Below, one piece after another: positions 29,201 to 41,200 of a stretch of DNA of 64,000 bases (positions are counted from its first letter, which is position 1; each line of letters opens with the position of its first letter). The notes under the pieces were generated by a model. It had not been told where the DNA came from, searched no databases, and worked only from the letters and a program-made list of their open reading frames with translations. Origin of the DNA: Candidatus Termititenax sp. (GTDB taxonomy: Bacteria > Margulisbacteria > Riflemargulisbacteria > GWF2-35-9 > DYQY01); the NCBI GenBank assembly GCA_020719045.1, contig DYQY01000006.1, positions 70,900-134,899 on the forward strand. The letters are read 5' to 3'. The position numbers and the translations under genes were made by a program.

Positions 29201-32200
29201 CCATGCAGGATATCTGGAATCACTATACCAACCACTTGACCCTGTTTCACTGTTTACAATTTGTGGCAACTCTCCATCTTTTACTACCTTAAAAAGATTT
29301 CTTGTACTTACATTGCCTGCATTATCATTAACTGTTACAAAAATATCTGTATATCCATTATTGATTGATGCCCAAGCAAAACTCCATTGAGCAACATTAT
29401 AGGTAACCGCATCCCTTAGTAAAGTGACCTCATTTTTAGCAACATTGTGTGAAACCCAAAATACAATATCCTTTATTCCTGATCCAGGGTTAGAATCCGT
29501 AAACGAAACAGCTATATTCTTGGTTGGGTTATCATAAAACGCTTTATTGTAGTAAACAAACTGTTTCTCACTATTATTTATATTAGGTGTAATGCTATCT
29601 TTTTTTATAGTCAATGATTGTTGTGCTGACAGGTTCTCTGCATTATCCTGAATGGTAATTTGAATAGTTGATGTTCCCTGATTTAACAAATTCCAACTTA
29701 TTGGCATCATATAAACAAAATTACTTGAAGCAGTTAAGAACCCTACGCTTTGACTTGAAAAAATCTCAGTACCATAGATGTACCCCTGACTTAATACATA
29801 CTTAACTTCTTTAATCCAAGACTGTCCACCATCCATAATATGAAGAGTAACTCCAAGGTAACTTGGCTTCTGCATATTCCAGCCTAAAGAATTATATCCA
29901 ACTGAAATTATTGAAAAGCTAGGAACTAATGTGTCCTTATTAATAGTTAAAACAAAGCTCATTGTTGAATTACCAGCAAGGTCATTAAAACTTATAAATA
30001 ATTCATTAACTGAATCAGAAACTAAAGCCCAGTTTCCTGCATCCTTTAGATTCAATCCTACTTTCTTAGTAAAACCATCTATCTGAGATATTGCAGGCTG
30101 ATCAAGTAAAAACCCACCATTAGCAGAAATCTTCCACTCAACTAAATTTAATCCACTACCTCCTGTATCATTTAAGGTAACAACTACTGCATTCATTAAC
30201 GACCACCCTGAACCTCTTAGCCATCCAGCAAACAAGCTCTTGTTGATATTTTCAGTAACAGTTGGAGTCTCTGTATCCTTGTTTATCGAAAAAACATGAT
30301 GTGTGACGGTGATATCAACAGAATCAACCAATACAACCAATACCTCGTTTACTCCATTTGATAATGTATTCCAAGTTATTCCCCATGGCTGTACATACCA
30401 ATTAGCACCCCAAATATTACTACTTAAATTTTGAGCAAACTCTCTATTCGCAGAAACATTTGAAACCACATACTTTGCTGACTTAAGACCTGAGTAAGTA
30501 TCATAAAAATTAATAGACACCCTATTTAATAGATTTACAGGAGCAGTATTTTCTTTATACCAAACATCGAAAGAAGCCGTCCTGAAATCTCCAGTAACTG
30601 CCCACCATGCCTCGCTAATATCTTTTCTGACCTTTAAATAATTTACTGCTGTAAGTGTATTGTTCGCACTATCTACTGCTACCAATGTAATATTATTGGT
30701 TCCTTCTGCTAAGTCGCTCCATTGTACATCCCAATCTCTAATGAAGTTCTTAGAGGTTCCATCCATATTAGTAAACACATCTGTTTGCTTTGAATAAGCA
30801 CCAACACTATTAGTAACCAAATAATAAAATTGTTTTATACCTGAATCACCAAATCTATTGTCAGCGAAATCAATATCTATTGATTCTATCCAGCTTGGAG
30901 TTGATGCATACCATATATTTTGAATTGCGCTACTTACATTTTCTTTATCGTTCATTGTTGGTCCGAATGAATCCTTTTTAACAATAAATACATTATCGGT
31001 TGTTATATTCCCAGCGTAATCAATAACAACCACCTGAACAGTATTAATGCCCTCCTCAAAATAAGACCAGGATAAAGACCAAGCAGTAGTATAACTTGAC
31101 TGTCCTACCGATAAACTAACAATTACACTAGAAGATACTGAACCATCTTGATGAAATACGTTATAAGACACTTGCCTAATATTACTATAACCAGAATCAA
31201 AAAATGATATATTTATTCCATCAAACGACGCAGGAACAGCATTGTACCAAATTGCAAAGTCACTTACCTGATTGTTAGAAACTACTGGCTTAATTATGTC
31301 TTTCTTAACAGTAAATACAGGAGATAACGAATTCCTTGAATTGCTTGCAAAATCCGTAACAGATACATAAACATCATTTATCCCATTAGTTAGAACGTTC
31401 TGCCAGTCGATAGACCAATCAGCTGTTAACGCTAATATTCTTTCTGCTGAGGATTTAGTTATAATAACTTGATTAGTTCCGTCAACATTTACAACTATAT
31501 ATGATATTGTTGAAACTCCTGAATATGTGTCATAGAAATCAACATTTATGCTATTCATCCAGTTTTGCGATGTATTAAACCAATTATTAAACTTACTATC
31601 TCCCTGCTCTATATTATCATAGGATGGCTTAACAACGTCTTTTTTGAAAATAAATTCATTATTATAATCTCTTGTATTTGTTGCTCTATCCTCAAGCTTA
31701 ATAGAAATATAGTTAACACCATTTTGTAACGGATAATAAGATCCTTTCTGTGTTTCAAACTCAATAATCCAAGGAGTAGTATAGTTAGAAGAATTTATGT
31801 TTGTCCTAATAGGAATCTCTTGCTTTCTTATATCATTTGAAATAACCTGAGATGCATTTTTAAGACCAGAACCACCTAAGTCTCTAAAGCTGATTGTTAC
31901 ACTCTTTAACCAATAAGGAGAATAGTTATACCAATTAACTTGGTCAATTACATAGTCGCTGGTATCAGCCTCTGGGTGGATCGTGTCTCTATTAACATAA
32001 ATAAACTTATCAGATGTTGTTATATTACCTGCATAATCACTAATAAACAAAACAAGCTCATTCACTCCTTCAGTTAAAACATTCCAAGACACACTCCAAC
32101 TATTGTTATTAAAGACATAATAACTTGCAGTTGCAAAATCATTACTATAAACATTACCACTAATATCTTGTGTAACACCATTATGTACTAGCTGATATCT

Positions 32201-35200
32201 TGAATTTTTAAGACCAGAACCTGGATTTGTATCACTGAAAGACAAATCAATGTATTCTGGTAATTGGTTAGCAGTATTTAACCATCTTCCACCATATACA
32301 TTTAAATGATACGCAGGGTTGTAACCTGGATATATAGTATCTCTATTTATCGTCAAACTAGTTGCTGATTCAACTAAGTTACCAGCTAAATCCAAAGCTT
32401 TAATTTTTATTTTATTCTTACCATCAACTAAATTATTCCAAGGGATAAATATCTTATTATTATAAGTTGGAGTATCTTGCTCAATTACTACTGGACTCCA
32501 AGTAACAGAAGCATTATTGGCTTCTTGTACACCATAGTTAAGAGAAGCAAGATGGCTTGCAGGGTCGTAAACGACTATATCTAATGAATTTGCAAAATAA
32601 GTGAGATATGTACTACTAGAATTAATCCATACTTTAAACTTATTATCATCAACGCTCTCATTTACAGAAACCCTCGGAGACGTTACATCCCGTCTAAATA
32701 GGTACATAAACGCATCAGAATATAGCCCAACATAATCTTTAACCCAAACACTAATTGTTGATACTTCCTCATCAAATATATTACTAAAGCCTACATTGAA
32801 TACACTTGTATTAAAAGAAACTGCATTTAACTGACTATTAACTGTATGGGTATATGTATTTGATAATTTTCGTACTTCATAACCGAAACTACCTAAGCCA
32901 GATTCCTTATCCTCCATATTCACAGTAATATTTGTTAGCCAGTTTTGAGTGGTTCTATACCATATATTCTGAGAACCAATTGTATTTATAACTACATTAA
33001 AAGATGGTGGATTTGTATCTCTTTTTATTGCAAACAGAAACTGCTCCTTCGTATTGCCTGCATTATCCGTAGCAACAACATAAACATCATTTGTTCCACC
33101 GTTTACTAAATTCCAAGAAATAAATAATGGTTCCACATATAAATAATTGTTAATGTTTGTGCTTACAATCTCATAAAAGACTCCATGCCTATTTACAACT
33201 TTATACCTAATCTCTTTAAGTAATGAAGTACTATCGCTAAAATTAACTGTAAGTGCGCTTAAGTAGGTTACCCAATTCTCATTACCTAAAAATATGTTAC
33301 TCACACCTTGGCTAACAAGAGAAACATCAATTAGTGGGGACACATCGTCAAACTTGATTGTAAAAAGCTTATTCGTGGTTACAGTATTTGCGGCCCTATC
33401 AGCAACATTAACATATAAATTATTTGTTCCTTGCAATAGATTTAGTGAAGAAACATCCCATGGAATATAATATGACAAAATTCCTAATTGATTTTCAGTA
33501 ACTGTTCCATACGCCTCTTCAAAATAAGCATTTCTGGACGTAACATAGTATCTAATATGCTTTAATGTTGAAAAATCAAAATCTTCGGCTCCTACAGCAA
33601 CTGCTTTTGCATAAGTAGGCACAAAATTATACCAAATTGCTTGCTCACCTTCGGTAGGGGAAACGTAATTATTGCTAATAATTGGAAAAACAGTATCTTT
33701 CTTTATTGTTAGTACTTTAGCCGAACTTGTAATACTATTTCCAGCCCAATCCAATGCCCCAACAAAAATATCATTAGTGCCATTTACTAAATCAATCCAA
33801 GATATTGACCAATCACCAGAATAAGACTGAAACCTAGAACTATAGACCTGTTCATTAAGTGTGACAACCTTACGACCGCTAGTAACAATCTCATACCAGC
33901 ATGACTTCAACCAAGAATAACCTTGGTCTGAAAAATCAATATTAATTCTTTGATTAGCCCAATCTGGAGTTACAGAGTACCAAGAATTTTGGCTTGGTAC
34001 TGACACCACAGTTTGAACGCTATATGTTGGAAGTAAGTCATCTTTCCTAAGAATAAAAGTTGCTGTTTCTGTTACGTTACCAGCTCTATCCTCTAATAAA
34101 AATGAAATCAAATTTGTTCCTTGATATAAAGCATCCCAACTAACAGATATCGCAGAATAGCCAAATTTATCCATACCAATTACATCGTCATAAGCTATCG
34201 TTACTGTCTTATACTGTCCTGGAGTTTCTTCTCTAGAAAATTTCCACTTAACTGATTTTAATAATGAATAACCACTATCAGAAAAATTGGCTGATATTTG
34301 CGTTGCCCAAGTTGGTAATGTTCCATGCCAAACTGTACTACTATCTGCCGTCACATTATATGAACAAGCAGGTGCAGTTTCATCTTTTCTAACATTAAAA
34401 ACTTCCAATTGTCTTGTATTTCCAGCCCAATCCTCTACTCTTATGGAAACAGTATTCACTCCATCACTTATTTCATCCCAATTCCATATAAAAGCAGGGC
34501 TTAAGTTAGATGTTGAACTTTCATGATCAACAAAACTTGCCATATTTATAGTTGCTTTTGTTCTATTATGCCTCTCAATAATATAATCCATGCTCCTAAG
34601 CCTTGAATATCCAAAATCATTAAAAGTAACAACAACTGCATAATCTGCATTCAATTGATATGCTGGTGAGTCTTGATGATATTTCTTATACCACTTCTGC
34701 TGATATGATGATGACACTGTGCTAATGGTAAAGGTAGGAATAATAATATCTTTTCTAATTACAAACATCGCACTGCTAACCACTCTATTAGTTGCATGGT
34801 CTTCCACCATAACATCAACAGTATTAACATTATTTGTAAGATTTGACCAATAAATAACCCAATTACTTAAATATGAAGGAGTGCCTAGTGTGTTCGTAAA
34901 AATATCGAATGTATTAATCCCAACATCATTATAAACAATATAAGACGACCTACTTAACTGAGAATGAAGCGAATCGTAAAAATCAATGTTTATTGACTCA
35001 CAAAAACTAGGAGTTGCTCTATACCATATATTAAAACTAGCTACATTTAAATTCCTATTGTCAACAATTAATGGATTGATTGTATCCTTATTAATAGTTA
35101 ACACACGGACTTCAGTCCTATTCTTTGCATTATCAGAAGCGAATAATAATACACTGTTTCTTCCATCATTCATTCCAGAAAATGATAAGGCAAAATCTGC

Positions 35201-38200
35201 ACTTAAATTTAAAGATGCCATACCAGATTGTAGTACAAATGAAACACCATTAGCTAAATAACCAATCGCATTGAGGGATGAAACAGCGCCATTTCTTGCA
35301 TTTATCGTTATTTCAATAGCATCAAAAGTTACACCAGACATCCACTCCTGGTCAGTGTTATACCATCTATCTTGTTTTGAAACATCTACACTAACTGAGC
35401 TATTTAGAACTGGGTATGTTGTATCTTTCTTAATGGTAAACAAGACTGAAGACACTGATACATTCCCAGCACCATCCTCCACCTTTATTCTAATATCATT
35501 ATAGCCCTGTGATAATAAGTTCCAGCTAATGCTCCATCCAACAGGATAACTATTGCTATTTACTGAACGACTTATTACAAACCAGGTCGTATTATCAGTA
35601 ACAACAGCATAAGAAACTGTGGAAATCCTTGATCCTCCACTATCACTAAAGCTCAACTGAATACTACTTAACCAGCTAGGAGCTGTTCCATGCCACAATT
35701 GTGCTTCAGCATTATGCTCACCAGAATAACTCCAAGAAGGAAATGACTGATCCTTCCGTACCGAAAAAATAATTGGTGATAATAAATTATTTCCAGCATT
35801 ATCAGTAAGAGCTAATCTGACATCAGTTTGGCCTTCATTAAAGGAATTCCAATTAGTTGTAATTGAAGAGTACACTCCACCATAATTACCCATAGCCTCT
35901 TTTATTATTATATTTCTTGTTGCTCCACTGTTTATAAAAAACAAACCTATATCCTCAAGACCTGAATAGCCCATGTCCTGTACCCTAAGTGGTAACTCAT
36001 CATAAATATTTGTGGTGTTATACCATATACTATATGGTGCTGTTGAAAAACGATTATCAGTAACGTTATAACTAGGGACAAGTGTATCTTTTTTAACTGA
36101 GAAAATCACATTAGTTGTTGCTACGTTAGCGGCATTATCTGAAACATAAGCTAATATATCATTAGTACCCTCGGCTAATACAGCAAAGCTAATAGCCCAG
36201 TTTTGTAAAAAATTATTAGAAGGTGAATTGTACTCTCCAATAGCATTCCTAGTTAATGTCCCATTAATTGAAACAACATAATCTATTCTATTAATTAAAG
36301 ACATCCCGCCATCATGAAAATCTATATCAAGATCAGTCATCCATGATTGTAAGTTTTTATACCATATATTCTGAAGAGACAAAGTAGGCACAGCATTAAT
36401 AACTATTGTAGGTACAGCTATGTCCTTTCTAATCTTAAACAACAGCTCGCTATGGTTATTGCCTGCATTGTCAGTAATAGATGCATAGATAATATTTAAG
36501 TCAGAAGTGATGTCAGCCCAAGGAATTGTCCATTTACTATTAAATACGCGCTGTCTATTTGGTAAACCGCTAGCAATATTAACTCTCTTATTAAAAACAC
36601 TATCATGATACAAAATGTAATCAATAGAGCCCAACCCTGAATATTCATAACTTGCGCCACCAGCGTCTGCAAATTGAATAGGCATTGTTGGCCACCATTC
36701 AGGCTGTAAGCTAGACCATGAGCCCTCGTTATTCCAAAAATATGGCTCACCAAATAATTGATTAATTACAACCGGTGCCCATGTATCTTTGTTAAATGAA
36801 GCGACGATTGTTGTATATTCTTTTTTGTTCCCTGCAAAGTCTTCTAACCCAACTACTATATCATTTGGTCCTTGGTTTGCGCTTTCAAAACTAAAACTAA
36901 AAGATGAGATAGCCATATCATATGTTACATACTCGTTTCTTGTTAAAGACTCATAAGCATTTATAACTACTGGAGAAAGACCTGCTCTACTATACTTATA
37001 ATAAACTTTTTTAATCTTTGAAAGCTCTTGATCATAGAATATAAAATCATTGCGAGTCACATTTAAGTACATCCAATTAAGAGTAGAGCTAAAATAAGAG
37101 TCACTCTGTGTAAAGCTAAAACTAACAACATCATAGCTTGGAACTACCGTGTCTCGCTTAATGCTAAACAACACATTACTTATATTATTGTTGCCTGCAT
37201 TATCCGTAACAGATACCTTAACATTATTCGTTCCCTCACCAAATAAAGACCAATTCATTCCCCAATTCTCATATGTTTGATAGTTCCCATTGGAAAAAAT
37301 AACGGACATTGTTGTATTTGAACCATTCTCAATAATGTATCTAGCTTCTTTAAGATTAGAGCTACCAATATCTACAAATACAGCAGGAACATCTGAAATA
37401 TCAGCCTCTTCATAAAAAACCCCTTCGTAGAAAAAGGCATCTGCTGGATTTGCTAATGGCTCGTGGTTATACCACCTCCAAATATACTTAAGGTCTTGAG
37501 TATTTATGCTTTGAATAACATCAGGAGAGGTAATATCTTTTTTAATCCAGAATAAAACACTAGATGATGTAATATTTCCAGCATTATCAGAAACAACTAC
37601 TGAAATTGTATTAACTCCATTAACTAAAATACCCCAAGATACAGCCCAATTATTGCTATAACTCATTACTGACGAACCAATATTATCACTAATTACCATA
37701 AAAATAGAGCCAGAGGCATTTTCAACCTTATAATATATCTTAGAAATACCTGAGCCACCTAAATCAGTAAAACTAACAGAAATACTGTTCATCCAGTTCT
37801 GAGGTTTATTGTACCAAGTATTATATGTTGCAACTGGTAGCGTCATCCCATTATTATAAGAAGGAGGCACAATATCTTTTAAAACAGTAAAAGCTTTACT
37901 TACTATTGACCATCCCGCATTATCATTAAAGGAAACATATACCTCGTTAACACCATTTGTTAACAAACTCCACGACATGTTCCATGTAGTGCTTCTAACA
38001 GCTAGGTTTACATTTGTATCTAGTGTAGTTGTTCTTGTCCAAGAAGAAACATTGTTAGAAACAATATAATAAATATCTTTTAATAGAGAATACCCTTCAT
38101 CATAAAAATTAATGCTTATCGTATTAAAGAAGTCTGGTGTTGTGTTAGTCCAAACTGGAGAATAATTAACATTATTACTAAAAGATGGCGCCTTAGTATC

Positions 38201-41200
38201 TAGCTTAATATTAAACAGTAAATCCGTTCCAAGTAAAACTAAGTTTCCAGCATTATCAGAAATAACCACATATATATTATTCGTGCCATCCTCAAAATAG
38301 TCTGTTGTTAATATCCAACTACTACTATACGATTCAATATTCATATTTCGTGAAATATCATACTGTCTCATTCCACCTGTAAGTACCGCTACAATGTACC
38401 CAAGATAATTTAAACTTGAACCACCAAAATCATAAAAATTTACATCCTGAATAGAAATTTCTGATGGCAACTCTCTATACCAAATATTAAAAGTATTAAT
38501 ACTTGAACCAGTTACAAATCCTGGTCTAGTTGTATCCTTCCTAATTGTAAATAGCTTGTCCGAATATTCTACGTTACCAGCATTGTCCTCTATTGTTGCA
38601 TAAATATCATTTATTCCCTGCTGAACCCAGCCCCAAGCAAAACTATCGCCTAGATCATATGTTTTACCAGAAACTCCTAATAATAAACGATTAGTTGTTG
38701 TATTAGTTACTCTATCATAAACGTTTAAAGTCACCACTTTAAGGTTAGAGTATCCTTCATCATTACAAGTTACACTTAGCTCATCCATCCAACTAGGTCT
38801 AGCAGAATACCAGCTGCTATATTTAACATCATCTACACTTTCTGCACTTATTATGTTTGGAGAAGTTATATCCTTCATTATATAAAAAAGAATCGGAGAA
38901 ATTGTTTCGTTATTTGCATTATCTTTAATTCTTAATTTAATATTATTTGTACCATTACTTAAGTTTAGCCAACTAATGCCCCACTCCTGAGTATAATTGT
39001 AGCTATTAATTGGAGTTACTCCAGGCAACTGAACAGCCGTCTGCCCTCCTCCCTGAGTCTCAACTATATACTCTACTGTTTTAAGTAATGAATGACCTGA
39101 ATCTGAAAAAGTCACAGCTATATTACTTAAAAAACTTCTATCTCTCGACTCGTTATACCAATAACTATACTGTGCATCCAATGAATTAACAGCAGAAGAA
39201 TAATTTGGCGACGTAAAGTCCAATTTCACTAACAAGGTATCACTTGTAGTGTTTCCAAGCATATCATCCCTAGAAATAACTATAGTATTTAACCCTTCAG
39301 CTAAAACTGAATAAGATACGATCCATAAAGAAGAAGCATAATTTGATGAACCACTAAGCGAAGCAACAGAATACCAATTATGAGTATTATTATTTGAAAC
39401 CAGATACTCAATATCCTTAATTCCTGTTTCAGAATCACTAAAGCTAAGTGGATTATTGTAGCTTACCCAGCTTGGATAATAATTCATCCAAGAACCGTAA
39501 GTCTCAAAAAAGTTAGTTCTAACTGTATCTATTCCACTCATTACAGGCGCTACAATATCACGCTGAAATGAAAATATTTTCTGCTCAACACTATTTCCTG
39601 CATTATCCTGAACTATAATATAGAAATTATTTGTTCCATGTCCCATATAATCAGGAGAAGGAACATTGGCTAAACTAAATGAAAAACTTGAAGTAACAGC
39701 ATTCTCGGTAATATATTTCGTTGATACTACTACTGCACCAGCAGCATTCTTCACATAATATCCAACTTTACTTAACCGAGAATACTGGTTATCAGATGCA
39801 ACAAAGTTAATTGTAGCAATATTATTTGGAACAACTCTATACCAAGAATTAAAATATGAGGTATTATCTGGACTTCCAACATAAGATAACTCTGGCTGAA
39901 CTATATCTTTCTGAAAAAAGAAAACATTCTTGTATTCAGAAAATCCAGCTCTATCATTAAACGAAACATAAACTTCGTTATAGCCATTACTGAAACTAGC
40001 AAAAGGAATTGACCAATTAACAGAAGCATTAGCAATCGCAGATTGACTAACAATGCTACCACTAGCAATAATTGAATTATTATTTGAAACAATGTACCTA
40101 ATATTTTCTATATATGACTGCGTATCAACAAAATCAATATCTATTGCTTGTAAATTGACACCACCACCATCACCATCTGCCTCGAAACCATTTATATTAC
40201 TAAACCACCTACTCTCATAAGAGGCTGTAGGTAAGTACCTTGAAATGTATGGAAGCGTCAAATCTTTTCTAATTTGTAAAGGTGTTATATTCCTTGTATT
40301 CGTTGCATTATCGTCTATGGAAATAAGTAACTGACTTAATCCCTCGGGTATTTCTGACCATGCAAAACCCCAAGGTGCATTATATGAATCGCTATTAATA
40401 TTCAAGGAAATAACTTTATTCGTACTACCATTTTCACTATACAATCTAGCTCTAATATCTTTTAAACCAGACATACCAAGATCATAAAAAGAAATACTAA
40501 TCGTTTGATAAAAAGTAGTGTTTTGGGTTATCCAACTTGAGAAAAAAGTATTTAATTCCAAGTTAGCACTTACATTAATCGACGATGGCTGAGTGTCTTT
40601 GTTAATATTAAAATAATAAGTTAATATATTGCCTGCATTATCACTAACTACAACTGTTATCGTATTAATACCTTCATTTAATCGCGAGAAACTAACAACA
40701 AGCTGTTTGGTAACGCTTGACTGATCCTTTAAAGAAGTTATTTGCACAGTAACGCCATTATAAAAATAATACCCACTATCCAATTTTGCTTCGCTTGGGT
40801 GGGAAAAATTAACAGTTATTCCTAGCATCCAGTTCTTTGTTGAGTTATGCCATGCATTAAGGTCGCTTGTAGGCACCTTAATACTTATACTTGGAATGTT
40901 ATTATCAAACACCCTAAAAGAAGCATTTGCCGTTGGACTCCATACAGGGTTCTCGTCCCTAAATAAAATGCCCCAATTATATGTTACCTTCCACTCCAAT
41001 GGAAACCAGTTCCCGTTGGAAAGTGCAATGTTACCTGCCGGATAATAAATCTTGGGGGATAATTGATTCTCCGTTACAGTAACAACGCGTGGTTCAGACC
41101 AAAAAATGAAATCATTGGTTCCAAATTCATTTTGAGAGGTAATTATTATTTTATAACTATCAGCTGGTCCTTGATCTGAATTATACACTGCCTGAAAATA

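Noticed and set aside
359-35504. Plus-strand ORFs of 60-102 aa listed throughout the giant gene
   Set aside because: They are antisense shadows: short, without ribosome binding sites, and most fall at the same codon phase created by the repeated minus-strand motifs.
19213-40092. Minus-strand ORFs at 19213, 36496 and 39901
   Set aside because: They are in a different frame from the giant ORF and lie wholly within it; hydrophobic translations reflect the out-of-frame reading of AT-rich repeats.
18900-40900. Periodic repeats as a CRISPR array or satellite DNA
   Set aside because: The period is 345 bp, units are diverged at DNA level and conserved only as protein motifs in one open frame.
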